Source of the DNA: CAYSUS01 sp964434165 | Lineage (GTDB): Bacteria > Planctomycetota > Planctomycetia > Pirellulales > Thermoguttaceae | Reading direction: 5' to 3' | DNA: 64,000 nucleotides | NCBI GenBank assembly: GCA_964434165.1 | Contig: CAYSUS010000040.1 | Coordinates: forward strand, 3,015 to 67,014 | Part shown: piece after piece, positions 26,011-35,734 of the stretch | Numbering within the stretch: the first letter of the stretch is position 1 | Layout of the letters: the number at the start of each line of letters is the position of its first letter | Program-made: the position numbers and the translations under genes | Notes under the pieces: model-generated | What the model saw: the letters and a program-made list of their open reading frames with translations, nothing else | The model's database searches: none | Told to the model about the DNA's origin: nothing

Positions 26011-27057
26011 ATGCGATTGACGATCAGCCTCGCTGCGGCACTGACCTGCTCGGCGGTGTTGCCCTCGACCTCGGCACCAGCCCAACCCGCTCCGGGGCAG
26101 GCCGAAGCCGGCGTCGAGACCCGTTCCCCCGCGGTCCGCCGGTTCGTGTTCCACTACGGCTTCCGCCTGGTGGGATTGAAGCCCGGCGCGGCGGTTCGCG
26201 TGTGGCTGCCCGTGCCGCGGTCGGGTCCGCACCAGCGCGTGGATGCCTTGAGGCGTCACTTGCCCTCCGAGCCTTCCTTGCACACCGAACAGCGGCACGG
26301 CAACCGCGTGCTCTTCTTCGAGGCCAAGGTCCCTCCCCGCGGCGAGTTGCGCGCGATGGTCCCCTACCGCGTCGAGCGCCGCGAAGTGCTCACGGCCGGT
26401 CGGGGTCGGCCGGCTCCCGAGGCGGTCGAGAGGCTTTCGGAACAGATGCGAAAGCTCTATCTGTCAGCCAACGCCCGCGTTCCCATCGAGGGCAAGCCTT
26501 TGGGGCTCATCGAGGATATCCAGCTTGCCGAATCGCCGTACAAGATCGCTCGGCAGCTCTACGAGGTGGTCGATTCGCACGTGACCTACAAGAAGGAAGG
26601 GACGGGCTGGGGCCGCGGCGACGTGTTGTGGGTCTGCGACAGCCGCTATGGCAACTGCACCGACTTCCACAGCCTGTTCATGTCCCTGGCCCGGTCGCAG
26701 GGCATCCCGGCCCGGTTTGAGATCGGGTTCTCCATCCCGCCCGGCAAGAAGCGCGGCAAGATCGGCGGCTACCATTGCTGGGCGTTCTTCCACGCCGGGT
26801 CGCACGGGTGGGTGCCGGTCGATATCTCGGAGGCCGACAAACACCCGGAGATGAAGGACTACTACTTCGGCAACCTGACGGCCGACCGCGTGACCTTCAC
26901 CGTGGGCCGCGATCTGAAGCTCTCGCCCCCGGCTGCGGCCGCCCCGCTGAACTTCTTCGTCTATCCCCACGCAGAAATCGACGGGAGCAGGCTCGGCAAG
27001 GAGCACCTGAAGCTGGAGTTCTCCTTCGCAGAGGAGGGCGCGGGGGCGAAACCGTGA
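26011..27057 (+). CDS. Secreted transglutaminase-like protein
   Basis: A 348-residue protein from ATG 26011 with a signal peptide ending near STSAPA. Residues about 45-140 form a beta-rich domain opening with FVFHYGFRLVGLKPG. The C-terminal half is a transglutaminase-like core with a complete triad: Cys216 (SRYGNCTDFHSLF), His255 (GGYHCWAFFH) and Asp271 (VPVDISEADKH). These proteins cut or cross-link peptides, and in bacteria many act as cysteine peptidases; the substrate here is unknown. It converges on ftsH, with a palindromic repeat between the two stops. Confidence 0.85.
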   Translation: MRLTISLAAALTCSAVLPSTSAPAQPAPGQAEAGVETRSPAVRRFVFHYGFRLVGLKPGAAVRVWLPVPRSGPHQRVDALRRHLPSEPSLHTEQRHGNRVLFFEAKVPPRGELRAMVPYRVERREVLTAGRGRPAPEAVERLSEQMRKLYLSANARVPIEGKPLGLIEDIQLAESPYKIARQLYEVVDSHVTYKKEGTGWGRGDVLWVCDSRYGNCTDFHSLFMSLARSQGIPARFEIGFSIPPGKKRGKIGGYHCWAFFHAGSHGWVPVDISEADKHPEMKDYYFGNLTADRVTFTVGRDLKLSPPAAAAPLNFFVYPHAEIDGSRLGKEHLKLEFSFAEEGAGAKP

Positions 27058-27116
27058 GCCCACAGGCCCCACACTCCCGAAATTCCCCGGACCTCCAGAA
27101 AGCCGATGCAGGCGCC

Positions 27117-27149
27117 GAACCTCTGGAGTCTCCAGGACTTCGGAAGTCT
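27117..27149. repeat. 33-nt double-palindrome repeat, copy 3
   Basis: GAACCTCTGGAGTCT (27117-27131), CCA, then GGACTTCGGAAGTCT (27135-27149). The second half keeps six of seven pairs. It lies between the convergent stops of the transglutaminase-like gene and ftsH. A more decayed half-like sequence (GGACCTCCAGAAAGC) is at 27089. Confidence 0.75.
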
Positions 27150-27159
27150 CCGCACGGGA

Positions 27160-29202
27160 TCAGGTTTCGGGCACGGCCTCTTTCTCCGCGGGGCTGGTGC
27201 GATCCTCGCCGTCGCTCGAGGGCTTGCCATCTCGACCTGACCGCTGCGCCGAGGGGCCGACCAGGTCCTCGACCTGCAACTCATCGAGCGTCTCTTCCTC
27301 TTCCAAAGCGCCGGCAAGGCGCGTGAGCTTGTCCCGGTGCTTCTTCAGCAGTTCGATCGCCCGGGCCTCGGCCCCGCGGAGGATCCGCGAGACCTCCTCG
27401 TCAATCACCTGGGCGGTGTGCTCGCTGTATTCCTTGGGCTCGGCCATCTCCTTGCCGAGGAAGGGGTGGTCCTCGCCCGCCCGATATGCCACCGGCCCGA
27501 GTCTCTCGCTCATGCCCCAATGGGTGACCATGCGTCGGGCCAGGGAAGTGGCCTTCTTCAGGTCGTCCTCGGCGCCCGCGCTGAACTCCTCGAAGACGAG
27601 CTTTTCGGCCGCGCGCCCGCCCAGGAGGAACGTGAGCCGCGTGTGCAGCTCGCTCTCGCTGATGTTGACGCGATCCTCCTCAGGCAGAAGCTGGGTGGCC
27701 CCGAGCGATCGCCCCCGCGGGATGATCGACACCTTGTGCAGCCGGTCGATGCCCGGTACGACCCATGCCAACAGCGCGTGGCCCGCCTCGTGAAAGGCCG
27801 TCATCGACTTCTCTTTGCCCGTGAGCACCTCCTCCCGCTTGGCGCCCATGAGGACCTTGTCACGGGCGTACTCGAAGTCGTCCATGCCAACCTTCTCCTT
27901 GCCATGGCGCGTGGCCCAGAGTGCGGCCTCGTTGACCAGGTTGCGGATGTCCGCGCCGGTCAGGCCCACGGTGCCGGCAGCCACACGGTCCAGGTCCACA
28001 TCGTCCGCCAGCGGTACGTCGCGGGTGTGAACGTCGAAGATCGCGCGGCGCCCCTTGGCGTTGGGCCGGTCGACGGTGACGTGGCGGTCGAAGCGCCCGG
28101 GACGCAACAGGGCGGGGTCGAGCACATCGGGCCGGTTGGTGGCGGCCATCACGATCACCGAGTCGTTCTGCGTGAAACCGTCCATCTCGCTGAGGATCTG
28201 GTTGAGCGTCTGCTCGCGCTCGTCGTGGCCGCCGCCCAGGCCGGCGCCACGATGCCGGCCCACGGCGTCGATCTCATCGATGAAGAGGATTGCCGGGGCG
28301 GCCTCCTTGGCCGTGGTGAACAGATCCCGCACGCGGCTGGCGCCCACGCCGACGAAGAGCTGGATGAATTCCGACCCGCTGATGGAGAAGAACGGAACGT
28401 CGGCCTCGCCGGCCACGGCCCGGCCCAGCAAGGTCTTTCCCGTGCCCGGCGGGCCCATTAGCAGCACGCCTTTCGGCACTCGGCCCCCGAGCTTCTGGAA
28501 CTTCTCGGGGCTCTTCAGGAACTCGACGAGCTCCTGGAGCTCCTTTTTGACGCCCTCCAGCCCTGCCACGTCCTCGAACGTGACCTTCTTGCCCCCCGTC
28601 TGGTAGCGCTTGGCCGGGCTCTTTCCGAAACCGGCGAGGATGCCGCCGCCGACGAACTGGTCGCGGGCGCGGCGGAACATGAACCACAGCCCCACGAACA
28701 GCGCGACCGTGACCACCAGGTAGAGGATCATCAGCGTGCCGGTGTTGTCGGCCGGCTCGGTGGCCTTGTAGTGGATGCCGAGCTGCTCGCGAAGCTGCCG
28801 ATCAAGGCTCTCATCGATCAGAGCGTAGTTCGGCAGATCGCAGACGAATTTCTCCTTCAATCGCTCCGGCTCTTCCGCGTCCTCTTTCGAGCGGCCCCCT
28901 TTCTTGGCGTCGGGATCGACGGGTGGCTCGCGGAACTCCCCGTAAGCGGTCCCTCCGCGGAGATCGACCGAGGCGATGTTCTTCTGCTCGAGCTCCCGAA
29001 GGAAAAGCCCGTAGGTGATCTCCGAACGCCCCCCGGTGTCGCTGCTGAACAGAAGGAATGCGGCCACCAACAGCAGGACCAGCAAAAGCCATGCCGAGGG
29101 CGTGCTCACGCGGGGACGTTGCTGGGGCGACTTCGGGCCTTCGGGCTTGTCCAGCTTCTCGTTGTTGGCTTCCTCGGGTCGCTTCTCAGACGGCTTTTCC
29201 AT
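27160..29202 (-). CDS. ftsH: ATP-dependent zinc metalloprotease FtsH
   Basis: A 680-residue membrane AAA+ protease from ATG 29202 (AAGGA about 7 bases upstream). A charged N-terminal tail precedes transmembrane helix 1 (about residues 37-53), then a periplasmic part and helix 2 (about 155-176). The AAA+ module has Walker A GPPGTGKT at 250-257, pore loop FVGVGASRVRD, Walker B LFIDEIDAVG near 307 and the second region ATNRPDVLDPALLRPGRFDR. The zinc site is FHEAGHALLAW near 470. It degrades membrane and regulatory proteins. The C-terminal tail (after about 630) is charged and low-complexity. Length and domain order match the family. The leader is about 125 bases. Confidence 0.95.
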   Translation of the reverse strand: MEKPSEKRPEEANNEKLDKPEGPKSPQQRPRVSTPSAWLLLVLLLVAAFLLFSSDTGGRSEITYGLFLRELEQKNIASVDLRGGTAYGEFREPPVDPDAKKGGRSKEDAEEPERLKEKFVCDLPNYALIDESLDRQLREQLGIHYKATEPADNTGTLMILYLVVTVALFVGLWFMFRRARDQFVGGGILAGFGKSPAKRYQTGGKKVTFEDVAGLEGVKKELQELVEFLKSPEKFQKLGGRVPKGVLLMGPPGTGKTLLGRAVAGEADVPFFSISGSEFIQLFVGVGASRVRDLFTTAKEAAPAILFIDEIDAVGRHRGAGLGGGHDEREQTLNQILSEMDGFTQNDSVIVMAATNRPDVLDPALLRPGRFDRHVTVDRPNAKGRRAIFDVHTRDVPLADDVDLDRVAAGTVGLTGADIRNLVNEAALWATRHGKEKVGMDDFEYARDKVLMGAKREEVLTGKEKSMTAFHEAGHALLAWVVPGIDRLHKVSIIPRGRSLGATQLLPEEDRVNISESELHTRLTFLLGGRAAEKLVFEEFSAGAEDDLKKATSLARRMVTHWGMSERLGPVAYRAGEDHPFLGKEMAEPKEYSEHTAQVIDEEVSRILRGAEARAIELLKKHRDKLTRLAGALEEEETLDELQVEDLVGPSAQRSGRDGKPSSDGEDRTSPAEKEAVPET

Positions 29203-29334
29203 GCGATTCCTTCAAACGTTCAAGCGACCCGCCCCAAGCCCCCCCCGCGCGGAAGGGTGGGATAGGGCGTCCGGCGGGTGGCCAGCGGGCTCCTTGTGCA
29301 CAAATCTTCGCAGCGTCGCCACTTGCGACATCTA

Positions 29335-29363
29335 ATTGTACGCCACGGACCCCATCTTTTCGA
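29335..29363 (-). promoter_or_regulatory. Probable promoter of ftsH
   Basis: On the minus strand TCGAAA (29358-29363) and TACAAT (29335-29340) are 17 bases apart. The -10 matches five of six consensus bases. A small GTCGC/GCGAC hairpin follows at the start of the leader. Confidence 0.45.
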
Positions 29364-29441
29364 CCGCCGCCACAACGCCCGATCGCCCAACGCCACGTCG
29401 CGAGAGCGTATTCCTTGGGGCCCGCGCGGACCCTCGTGGCC

Positions 29442-31940
29442 CTACGCGTCGGTGCGTTGATCGAGGCCGCGGACTCGGAGGAAGAGGAGCACCTCCTCTT
29501 CGCAGGCCGGCTCGCCCACCCGTTCGCAAAGGGCCTTGAGATCCATCGGTCCGTCGTCCCGTGCGGCCCGCTCCAGCGCGGCGATCAATCCCTCGGACAG
29601 GCACAGCTCAGCGCGGACCGACAGCCCCTGCCCGGCGGCCTGGGCGGCGTGAGCCAGCACGGCCTGCCGCGGGATCCGGCGGATGGCCTCGATCTCCGTC
29701 GCCCGGAACCCGGCTTCGAGAAGCCGCCAGGTCCAGTAGGAGTCGGGCAGGGCGTCGGGTCGGCCGATGGTCTCCTCTGCGCGCGAGACAGGCACGGCCC
29801 CACGGATCCGCAACTGAAGCGGCCACGGCACGGAAAGCCGCCCCAGCGAACTGGTCTGACCTCGCATCAGGGCGTCGCCCTCTGGTGTGAGCTTGACCAC
29901 CGGACGCCGCGCGGCGAAGTCGGCTTGCTCCAGATGCCCCGAAGCGATCAAGGCGTCGATCAGCATGACCACGTCCGCTTGTGTGAGCCGCCCAAGAAGC
30001 CCGAACGTGCTCAGCTTGTTCAACTTCAGCCGCTCCATGCGCGCCGACTCCGACCCGCAGAGCATCTGGGCCAGCAGGGTCTTGCCGCAGGGGAATCGGG
30101 CCTGGGTGCGGGCGACGCCGCTGAGGATGATTCGCGCTGCCTTGATCAGGGCGGGATCGTCCGCCCCGGCACCCGAAGCCCCGGCGGCATTCGACGTGCC
30201 CGCGGGCTGGGGTGCTCGTCCGGCCGCGCGCGAAACAGCCCGGGCGCAATTGTCGCAGTGGCCGCAGTTGCACCGGTCCGGATCGCCGAAGTATCGAAGG
30301 ATCTCGTCCTGGCGGCAGCGGCTGCTCAGCGAGAACCGGACTACCCGGTTGAGTTTCGCGTACTCCGCCTGTTTGCGCTGCTCCAGTGCCGCGAAGTCGA
30401 TCTCGATCTCCCGGAACTCCAGATCGCGGCGAATCATGCGGATTGCCCGGCCGCGAAACGCGGGAATGTAGGCGAAGGCGTCCAGCCGATTCAACTCGCG
30501 GAGCGCGGCCATGACCGAGCTGAAATCCATCTCCGTGTCCCGGGCCAGGCTTTCGGGTCGGAAGTGGACCAGTTCCTGGCGCCGGCGCCCGATCAGCCTC
30601 TCCACGGCCTGGAGCACGCGCCGGCGGGTCTTGGCCTGGCGCGGCAGCAAATCCACCAGGGTCGGCAGGTCGCTGTCGATCCGCACCGCCGCTCGATTCT
30701 GGGACGGAACGAGCCGCTCCAAAACGCCCGCCCCTTCGAGGAGCTGCTCGCAGGTGCCCACGCCCTCGGACCCGATCCGCAGGCCCAGGCGATCCTTGAT
30801 GTCCTGCTGCGTCAATTCGATGGGGTTCTGCTTGACGGCGCGGAGGAACTCATACACTTTGGCGACGTTCTCCGGGCCGGGGTAGGCGCTCTCGATGAAG
30901 TATTCCTGGATGGAGCGGTCGGCGGCGTGGTAGAGCAGCAGGCAGCGCGAGGGCCGCCCGTCGCGTCCGGCGCGGCCCGCCTCCTGGTAATAGGCTTCGA
31001 GGCTGCCCGGCATGTTGTAGTGCACCACGAAGCGGACGTCGGCCTTGTCGATGCCCATGCCGAAGGCGTTCGTGGCGGCCACGATCTCCACGCCGCCGTG
31101 CATGAAGCCCTCCTGAGTCAGGCGGCGCTCGTCCGGCGGTAGCCCGGCGTGGTAGGCGGCCGTGCGGCGTCCGCAGACGGCGGCCGTTTCCGCCACGCCC
31201 TCCGCCTTCTTGCGCGTCGAGGCGTAGATGATGCCCGCCCCGGGCGTGCGGCGGAGGAAGTCCAGCAGCATCTCGTCCTTCTGCCGCTCGGAGCGGGCCG
31301 CGAGCACCTCGTAGAAGAGGTTCGGGCGCGCAAACCCGGTGACGAACGTGCGCGGGTCTCGAAGCTCCAGCAGCTCGACGATGTCGCGGCGCACTGCGTC
31401 GGTGGCCGTGGCCGTCAGGGCAATGGTGACGGGACGACCAAGGTTGCGGCGGAAGAGGCCCAGCCGCGCATAATCCGGACGGAAATCGTGCCCCCACTCG
31501 CTGATGCAATGGGCCTCGTCCACGGCGAGCAGCTTCAGGCGGCCCGCGCGCACCGCGTCGAGAAACCGTCCGCTGCGAAACCGCTCGGGCACCACGTACA
31601 CCAGCTTGTACGCCCCCGCGGCCATCTCCTCGAGCCGACGGCTGACCTCGGCCGCCGGGATCGAGCTGTTGATGAACGTGACGGGCAGACCCCGCGCCAG
31701 GAGCTGATCGACCTGGTCCTTCATCAGTGCAATCAGCGGCGAAACGACCAGGGTCAGCCCGTCCATGGCCATGGCGGGAAGCTGATAGCAGAGGCTCTTG
31801 CCGCCGCCGGTGGGCATCACGCAAAGGCAGTCCTTGCCCGACAGTACGGCCGCGATCACCTCTCCCTGCCCGGGACGAAACGCCTCGAGCCCGAACAATG
31901 GGAGAAACGACTCGATCTCCGGCGCAGGCACTTCGGGCAT
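29442..31940 (-). CDS. recQ: ATP-dependent DNA helicase RecQ, with C-terminal extension
   Basis: An 832-residue protein. The start at 31940 (MPEVPAPEIESFLPLFG) sits just before the conserved helicase domain; the frame is open further upstream to 32075 but that part is Pro/Arg-rich. Helicase motifs: PTGGGKS at 43-49, VDEAHCISEWGHDFRPDY (DEAH box plus RecQ loop), TNAFGMGIDKADVRFV and QEAGRAGRDGRPS. The RecQ zinc site is the Cys of RCNCGHCDNC. After it come a winged-helix-like region and about 200 further residues, longer than the E. coli protein (about 610). It unwinds DNA 3'-5' in recombination and replication-fork repair. No strong ribosome site is seen, so the exact start is uncertain. Confidence 0.9.
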   Translation of the reverse strand: MPEVPAPEIESFLPLFGLEAFRPGQGEVIAAVLSGKDCLCVMPTGGGKSLCYQLPAMAMDGLTLVVSPLIALMKDQVDQLLARGLPVTFINSSIPAAEVSRRLEEMAAGAYKLVYVVPERFRSGRFLDAVRAGRLKLLAVDEAHCISEWGHDFRPDYARLGLFRRNLGRPVTIALTATATDAVRRDIVELLELRDPRTFVTGFARPNLFYEVLAARSERQKDEMLLDFLRRTPGAGIIYASTRKKAEGVAETAAVCGRRTAAYHAGLPPDERRLTQEGFMHGGVEIVAATNAFGMGIDKADVRFVVHYNMPGSLEAYYQEAGRAGRDGRPSRCLLLYHAADRSIQEYFIESAYPGPENVAKVYEFLRAVKQNPIELTQQDIKDRLGLRIGSEGVGTCEQLLEGAGVLERLVPSQNRAAVRIDSDLPTLVDLLPRQAKTRRRVLQAVERLIGRRRQELVHFRPESLARDTEMDFSSVMAALRELNRLDAFAYIPAFRGRAIRMIRRDLEFREIEIDFAALEQRKQAEYAKLNRVVRFSLSSRCRQDEILRYFGDPDRCNCGHCDNCARAVSRAAGRAPQPAGTSNAAGASGAGADDPALIKAARIILSGVARTQARFPCGKTLLAQMLCGSESARMERLKLNKLSTFGLLGRLTQADVVMLIDALIASGHLEQADFAARRPVVKLTPEGDALMRGQTSSLGRLSVPWPLQLRIRGAVPVSRAEETIGRPDALPDSYWTWRLLEAGFRATEIEAIRRIPRQAVLAHAAQAAGQGLSVRAELCLSEGLIAALERAARDDGPMDLKALCERVGEPACEEEVLLFLRVRGLDQRTDA

Positions 31941-32203
31941 GGCGAAGCGGTCGATGCTCAAAAGAGGAGGCCGCGGCGACAAACGTCGGTCAGGCGGCGC
32001 GTCCCGGAACACCGCGGCCTGCCTGGCGGCAAGGTGGGAGCTCACGCCGCGCGGAACGTGCTGCGGGCGTGGCACCCAGTCCCACGCGGGCGATTATAGG
32101 GCGAGCGAGACGCCGCATCCAGTCGAGGGGCCAGCAGCGCGGCGATCTGCGACCGGACCAGGGCGATATCCCGCCCCGCGAAGCCGGCCCCGAGGCGCCG
32201 TCG

Positions 32204-32914
32204 CTACTTGCGCACGGCCGTGACAATCTGCTCGACCGCGCCGACCGGGCCCAGCCCTTCCGCGTTGATCACCAGGTCGTAGAGGTGCGGGTCATCGATG
32301 TCGTGGTGGAAGAACCTGCGAACGAACTCCCGCCGTCCCAGATCTACCTCGCGCATGTACTTCTGGGCCTCCGGCTCGGTGAAGCCCAGCCGGCGCATGA
32401 GCTGGGCGATGCGGTACTTCTCCGGGGCGATCACCCGCACGGCCAGCCCCGCTTGGCGCGGCAAGAGGAATTGCGCCCCGCGCCCCACGAAGACCACCTT
32501 GCCCCGCTTGGCGCCGGCCAGAACCACGCGCTCCAGGTGAGCCACGTACTTCTCGTGTGGAATGATCTGCCGATCGATCCACGTACCGAGGATGTCGTGG
32601 GCCCAGTTGCTGGTGGTCTCGTCGACCAGCTCGAGCATCGGCCGCGAGAGGCGGAACCGCTCGGCGATGTGGTCCAGGATGGCCTTGTCCAGCACCTCCC
32701 ATCCAAGCTCCTCGCCGACCATCTCCGCGATCTCGCCGCCGCAGGCCCCGGCCTCGCGCGAGATCGACAGGTAGGGACCGACCTGAGAAGCCGCCCGGTG
32801 ACTCGGGTCGAGGCGGACCGCCTTATCCGCGATCTCCTGAGCCAGAGCCCACGCGTGCATCTGCCGCTCGGCCGCGGCCATGATCTTGGGCTCTTCCCGC
32901 GTTCGCTCCTTCAT
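32204..32914 (-). CDS. Cytidylate-kinase-like family protein
   Basis: A 236-residue protein from ATG 32914, chosen for GGAGG about 8 bases upstream. It has YLSISREAGACGGEIAEMVG, the P-loop region of the cytidylate-kinase-like family (PF13189), then GWEVLDKAILDHIAERF, KRGKVVFVGRGAQFLL and RRLGFTEPEAQKYMREVD with the lid-like Arg residues. Members phosphorylate nucleotides or related small molecules, but the canonical GxxGxGKS loop is replaced by SREAGACGG, as in this subfamily, so the substrate is uncertain. It is divergent from the UvrD-type helicase at 33214, sharing a promoter region. Confidence 0.75.
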   Translation of the reverse strand: MKERTREEPKIMAAAERQMHAWALAQEIADKAVRLDPSHRAASQVGPYLSISREAGACGGEIAEMVGEELGWEVLDKAILDHIAERFRLSRPMLELVDETTSNWAHDILGTWIDRQIIPHEKYVAHLERVVLAGAKRGKVVFVGRGAQFLLPRQAGLAVRVIAPEKYRIAQLMRRLGFTEPEAQKYMREVDLGRREFVRRFFHHDIDDPHLYDLVINAEGLGPVGAVEQIVTAVRK

Positions 32915-33037
32915 GACTCGCCCTCCTCGAAGTGCAGGCGGAGAGAAGACAGAACCCGCACGAATCCCCGTCAACGCCACGATCGGACACGGGGTGAAGA
33001 CGAACCCTCTCGATGGAGGGACCGCCCTCCATCCATT

Positions 33038-33045
33038 AGTATAAT
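33038..33045. promoter_or_regulatory. Overlapping divergent -10 elements
   Basis: The minus strand reads TATACT (33038-33043) for the kinase-like gene at 32914; the plus strand reads TATAAT (33040-33045) for the helicase at 33214. Only the minus-strand element has a -35-like partner (TTTCAA, 17 bases upstream), and it is weak. Confidence 0.35.
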
Positions 33046-33213
33046 CCGAGGCCGACGCGCTTGAAAGCTCCTTCCACCGCGCTTCTGGCGAGATCCGCCG
33101 CGCGATCTCCCGCACACCCTGCAAGGAGCGGATCGACGGTCGTGCTCGAACTCGATACGATGTAGGTGGTTCCGGCGACAATCGAGGCCCCGACGCACCC
33201 CCCGTTTCCAGCC

Positions 33214-35283
33214 ATGACCCCCGCGACATCCACGGAAGGACTTCTCGAAGGTCTCAACGACGCGCAGCGACGGGCCGTCACCCACGGACAGGAACCCCTG
33301 CTGATCGTCGCCGGGGCGGGCACCGGCAAGACCAAGACGCTGGTCCATCGCGTGGCGTGGCTGATCTACCAAGGCTTTGCCCCCAATCGGATTCTTCTGC
33401 TCACTTTTTCGCGCCGGGCGGCCGCCGAGATGCTCCGCCGCGCCGATTTCGTGCTCGCCGCCGTCGAACACGGACGTGGGTCCGGCCGGGGAGTCAGCGG
33501 CCGCATCTGGGGCGGCACGTTTCACGCCGTGGCCACGCGCCTGTTGCGTCAGCACGGCGCGTCGATCGGCCTCGCCCGGGACTTCACGATCCACGACCGC
33601 GCCGACTCGGAGGACCTGCTCAACGTCCTCCGCACGCAGCTCGGGCTGGCCAGGACCGACCGCCGCTTCCCGCGCAAGCGGACGTGCATGGAGGTCTACA
33701 GCCGCTGCGTCAACGCCCGCAAGATGCTGGAGCACGTGCTGGAGACGGCTTTCCCCTGGTGTGCCGAATGGCAGGAGGAGCTGGGCGCCCTGTTCAGCGC
33801 CTACGTCGACCGCAAGGAAGCGGCCGCCGTGCTCGACTACGACGACCTCCTGCTCCACTGGCACGCTCTCTTGGCCGACGAGACGGCCGGAGACGCGGTG
33901 CGCAAGCAGTTCGATTGCGTCCTGGTTGACGAGTACCAGGACACCAACGTCCTGCAGGCCGAAATCCTCCGCATGCTCAAGCCCGACGGCCAAGGCCTGA
34001 CCGTGGTCGGCGACGACGCCCAGTCGATCTACTCCTTCCGCGCGGCCGAGGTTCGCAACATCCTCGACTTCCCCACGCAGTACGCGGGCGCGGCCGTGGT
34101 GACCCTCGAGCAGAACTACCGCAGCACGCAGCCGATCCTCCAGGCGACGAACCAGGTGATCCGCCAGGCGCGGGAGCGATTCACCAAGGACCTCTGGTCG
34201 TCGCGCGATGGAGGAGAGCCACCCGCCCTGGTCCTGTGCGAGCACGAAGAGACCCAGACCGAATACGTCGTCCGACGCGTGCTGGAGCATCGCGAGGCGG
34301 GGATCGATCTGCGGCGCCAGGCGATCCTCTTCCGCGCCTCGCACCACAGCATCATGCTCGAGGCCGAGCTGACGCGCCGCAGCATCCCCTTCCACAAGTA
34401 CGGCGGCCTGAAGTTCATCGAGACCGCCCACGTCAAGGACCTGATGGCCTTCCTGCGCCTGGCCGAGAACCCCCGCGACGTCGTCTCCGGAACGCGGCTT
34501 CTACGATTGCTACCCGGCATCGGCGGGGGCAAGGCGGCCGCGCTCATGGACCTGCTCGCCGCGGCCGGCGGCCGATTTCAGGCGTGGCGCGAGTGGAAGC
34601 CACCCGCGGCGACCGAGTCGGTGTGGCCCGGGCTGGTCGATCTGCTTGAAGGCCTCGCCGCGGCCGCGGGCGACCTGGCTTCGCAGGTCCATCGCACCAG
34701 GTCCTTCTACGAACCGCTCCTCCGCGAGAACTACGACAATCCCTTGCCCAGGCTCCGCGACCTGGAGCAGCTCGAAGCGATCGCGTCGCGGTACAAGAAC
34801 CGGGCCACGATGCTCGCGGAGATCACGCTCGATCCGCCCTCCTCGACGCAGGACCTGGCCGGCCCGCCGATCCTCGACGAGGACTACCTCGTTCTGAGCA
34901 CGATCCATTCCGCCAAAGGCCTGGAGTGGGACGCGGTCTACGTGATCCACGCGGCCGACGGCAACATCCCCTCGGACATGGCCACCGGCTCACCCGAGGA
35001 GATCGAGGAGGAGCTGCGTCTGTTTTACGTCGCGCTCACACGGGCGAAGCGATGGCTCAGCGTGTGTTACCCGTTGCGCTACTACCAGACGCGCGGATTC
35101 GGCGACCGGCACGGCTTCGCCCAACTGACGCGGTTCCTTCCCAAGCGGGTCCAGAAGTGCTTTCGCATGGAGACTCCCGCGCTGACAGCGACCGGGGAAG
35201 ACGCCGCACCACGGTTCTCCCGGGCGCGGGCCCAGGCCCTCGGTCAGGAGGCGAGGCGGGGCGTGAAGGGCCTGTGGTCTTGA
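33214..35283 (+). CDS. UvrD/Rep-family superfamily 1 helicase (copy 1)
   Basis: A 689-residue protein; ATG 33214 (MTPATSTEGLLEGLNDAQ) is preferred over the GTG at 33166. Helicase motifs: LNDAQRRAVTHG (Q motif), IVAGAGTGKTKTLVHR (Walker A), LVDEYQDTN (motif II, DEYQD), GDDAQSIYSFRAAEV (motif III), STIHSAKGLEWDAVYV (motif V) and FYVALTRAKRWLSV (motif VI). All are intact. It unwinds DNA 3'-5' in nucleotide excision or mismatch repair or at replication forks. A second family member of nearly the same length is at 46249. No ribosome site is evident. A 118-nt hairpin repeat follows the stop. Confidence 0.9.
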   Translation: MTPATSTEGLLEGLNDAQRRAVTHGQEPLLIVAGAGTGKTKTLVHRVAWLIYQGFAPNRILLLTFSRRAAAEMLRRADFVLAAVEHGRGSGRGVSGRIWGGTFHAVATRLLRQHGASIGLARDFTIHDRADSEDLLNVLRTQLGLARTDRRFPRKRTCMEVYSRCVNARKMLEHVLETAFPWCAEWQEELGALFSAYVDRKEAAAVLDYDDLLLHWHALLADETAGDAVRKQFDCVLVDEYQDTNVLQAEILRMLKPDGQGLTVVGDDAQSIYSFRAAEVRNILDFPTQYAGAAVVTLEQNYRSTQPILQATNQVIRQARERFTKDLWSSRDGGEPPALVLCEHEETQTEYVVRRVLEHREAGIDLRRQAILFRASHHSIMLEAELTRRSIPFHKYGGLKFIETAHVKDLMAFLRLAENPRDVVSGTRLLRLLPGIGGGKAAALMDLLAAAGGRFQAWREWKPPAATESVWPGLVDLLEGLAAAAGDLASQVHRTRSFYEPLLRENYDNPLPRLRDLEQLEAIASRYKNRATMLAEITLDPPSSTQDLAGPPILDEDYLVLSTIHSAKGLEWDAVYVIHAADGNIPSDMATGSPEEIEEELRLFYVALTRAKRWLSVCYPLRYYQTRGFGDRHGFAQLTRFLPKRVQKCFRMETPALTATGEDAAPRFSRARAQALGQEARRGVKGLWS

Positions 35284-35285
35284 TT

Positions 35286-35404
35286 CGCCTTGCGTGATTC
35301 CGGGAGGAGGCGTCAGGACCCTTCCCTGCGAAGCACCCTTCGGGCCGATTGGGCAAGAGGGTCCTGCCCCCTTCTCCCTCCCAGGATCGTGCACGGCCAT
35401 TTAG
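35286..35404. repeat. About 118-nt hairpin repeat, copy 1
   Basis: Begins CGCCTTGCGTGATTCCGGG and ends ATCGTGCACGGCCATTTAG. It contains an internal inverted repeat, CAGGACCC (35314-35321) and GGGTCCTG (35359-35366). It fills the gap between the convergent helicase gene and the small membrane gene, and its right end contains the latter's stop codon. Copies 2 and 3 are at 37213 and 43134. Confidence 0.75.
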
Positions 35405-35625
35405 GCCGACCGGGCCTGCCAGAGCCCGAATCCGCCGAGCACGACCGCAACGAGGCCGACCAGGTTGTGCACGGGGACGACCATCGCGCCGTACGGTCTG
35501 CCCCTGTGCGTCAGCCACATGCCCGTGCCCAGGACGACGGCCGCGCAGAGCACCCATCCCGCTGCATGCAGTTGCCACCCGTCCCATGCTCCCCCGATCC
35601 TGCGCCGCAGGTCTTCGCTTGCCAA
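35401..35625 (-). CDS. Small two-helix membrane protein
   Basis: A 74-residue protein from a TTG start at 35625, with AGGAA about 5 bases upstream. Two hydrophobic helices (about residues 20-38 and 50-68) flank a short loop with THRGRPYGAMVVPVHN, whose His and Tyr could face outwards. There is no other domain. The TTG start and small size make this tentative, but the ribosome site and hydrophobic pattern support it. The stop codon lies in the end of a 118-nt repeat. Confidence 0.45.
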   Translation of the reverse strand: MASEDLRRRIGGAWDGWQLHAAGWVLCAAVVLGTGMWLTHRGRPYGAMVVPVHNLVGLVAVVLGGFGLWQARSA

Positions 35626-35734
35626 TGTGTTCCTGACGGAGGCTGCGCCGGTGCTGTTGGCGCTGCCTGCTGCGCGCCGCAGATCATCGGCCCGTCATCG
35701 TAGCACCCTCGCAGTAGACATCCTCGGAGCCGCT

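Noticed and set aside
29058..31142. 694-codon plus-strand open frame
   Set aside because: It is antisense to recQ with no own ribosome site or motifs.
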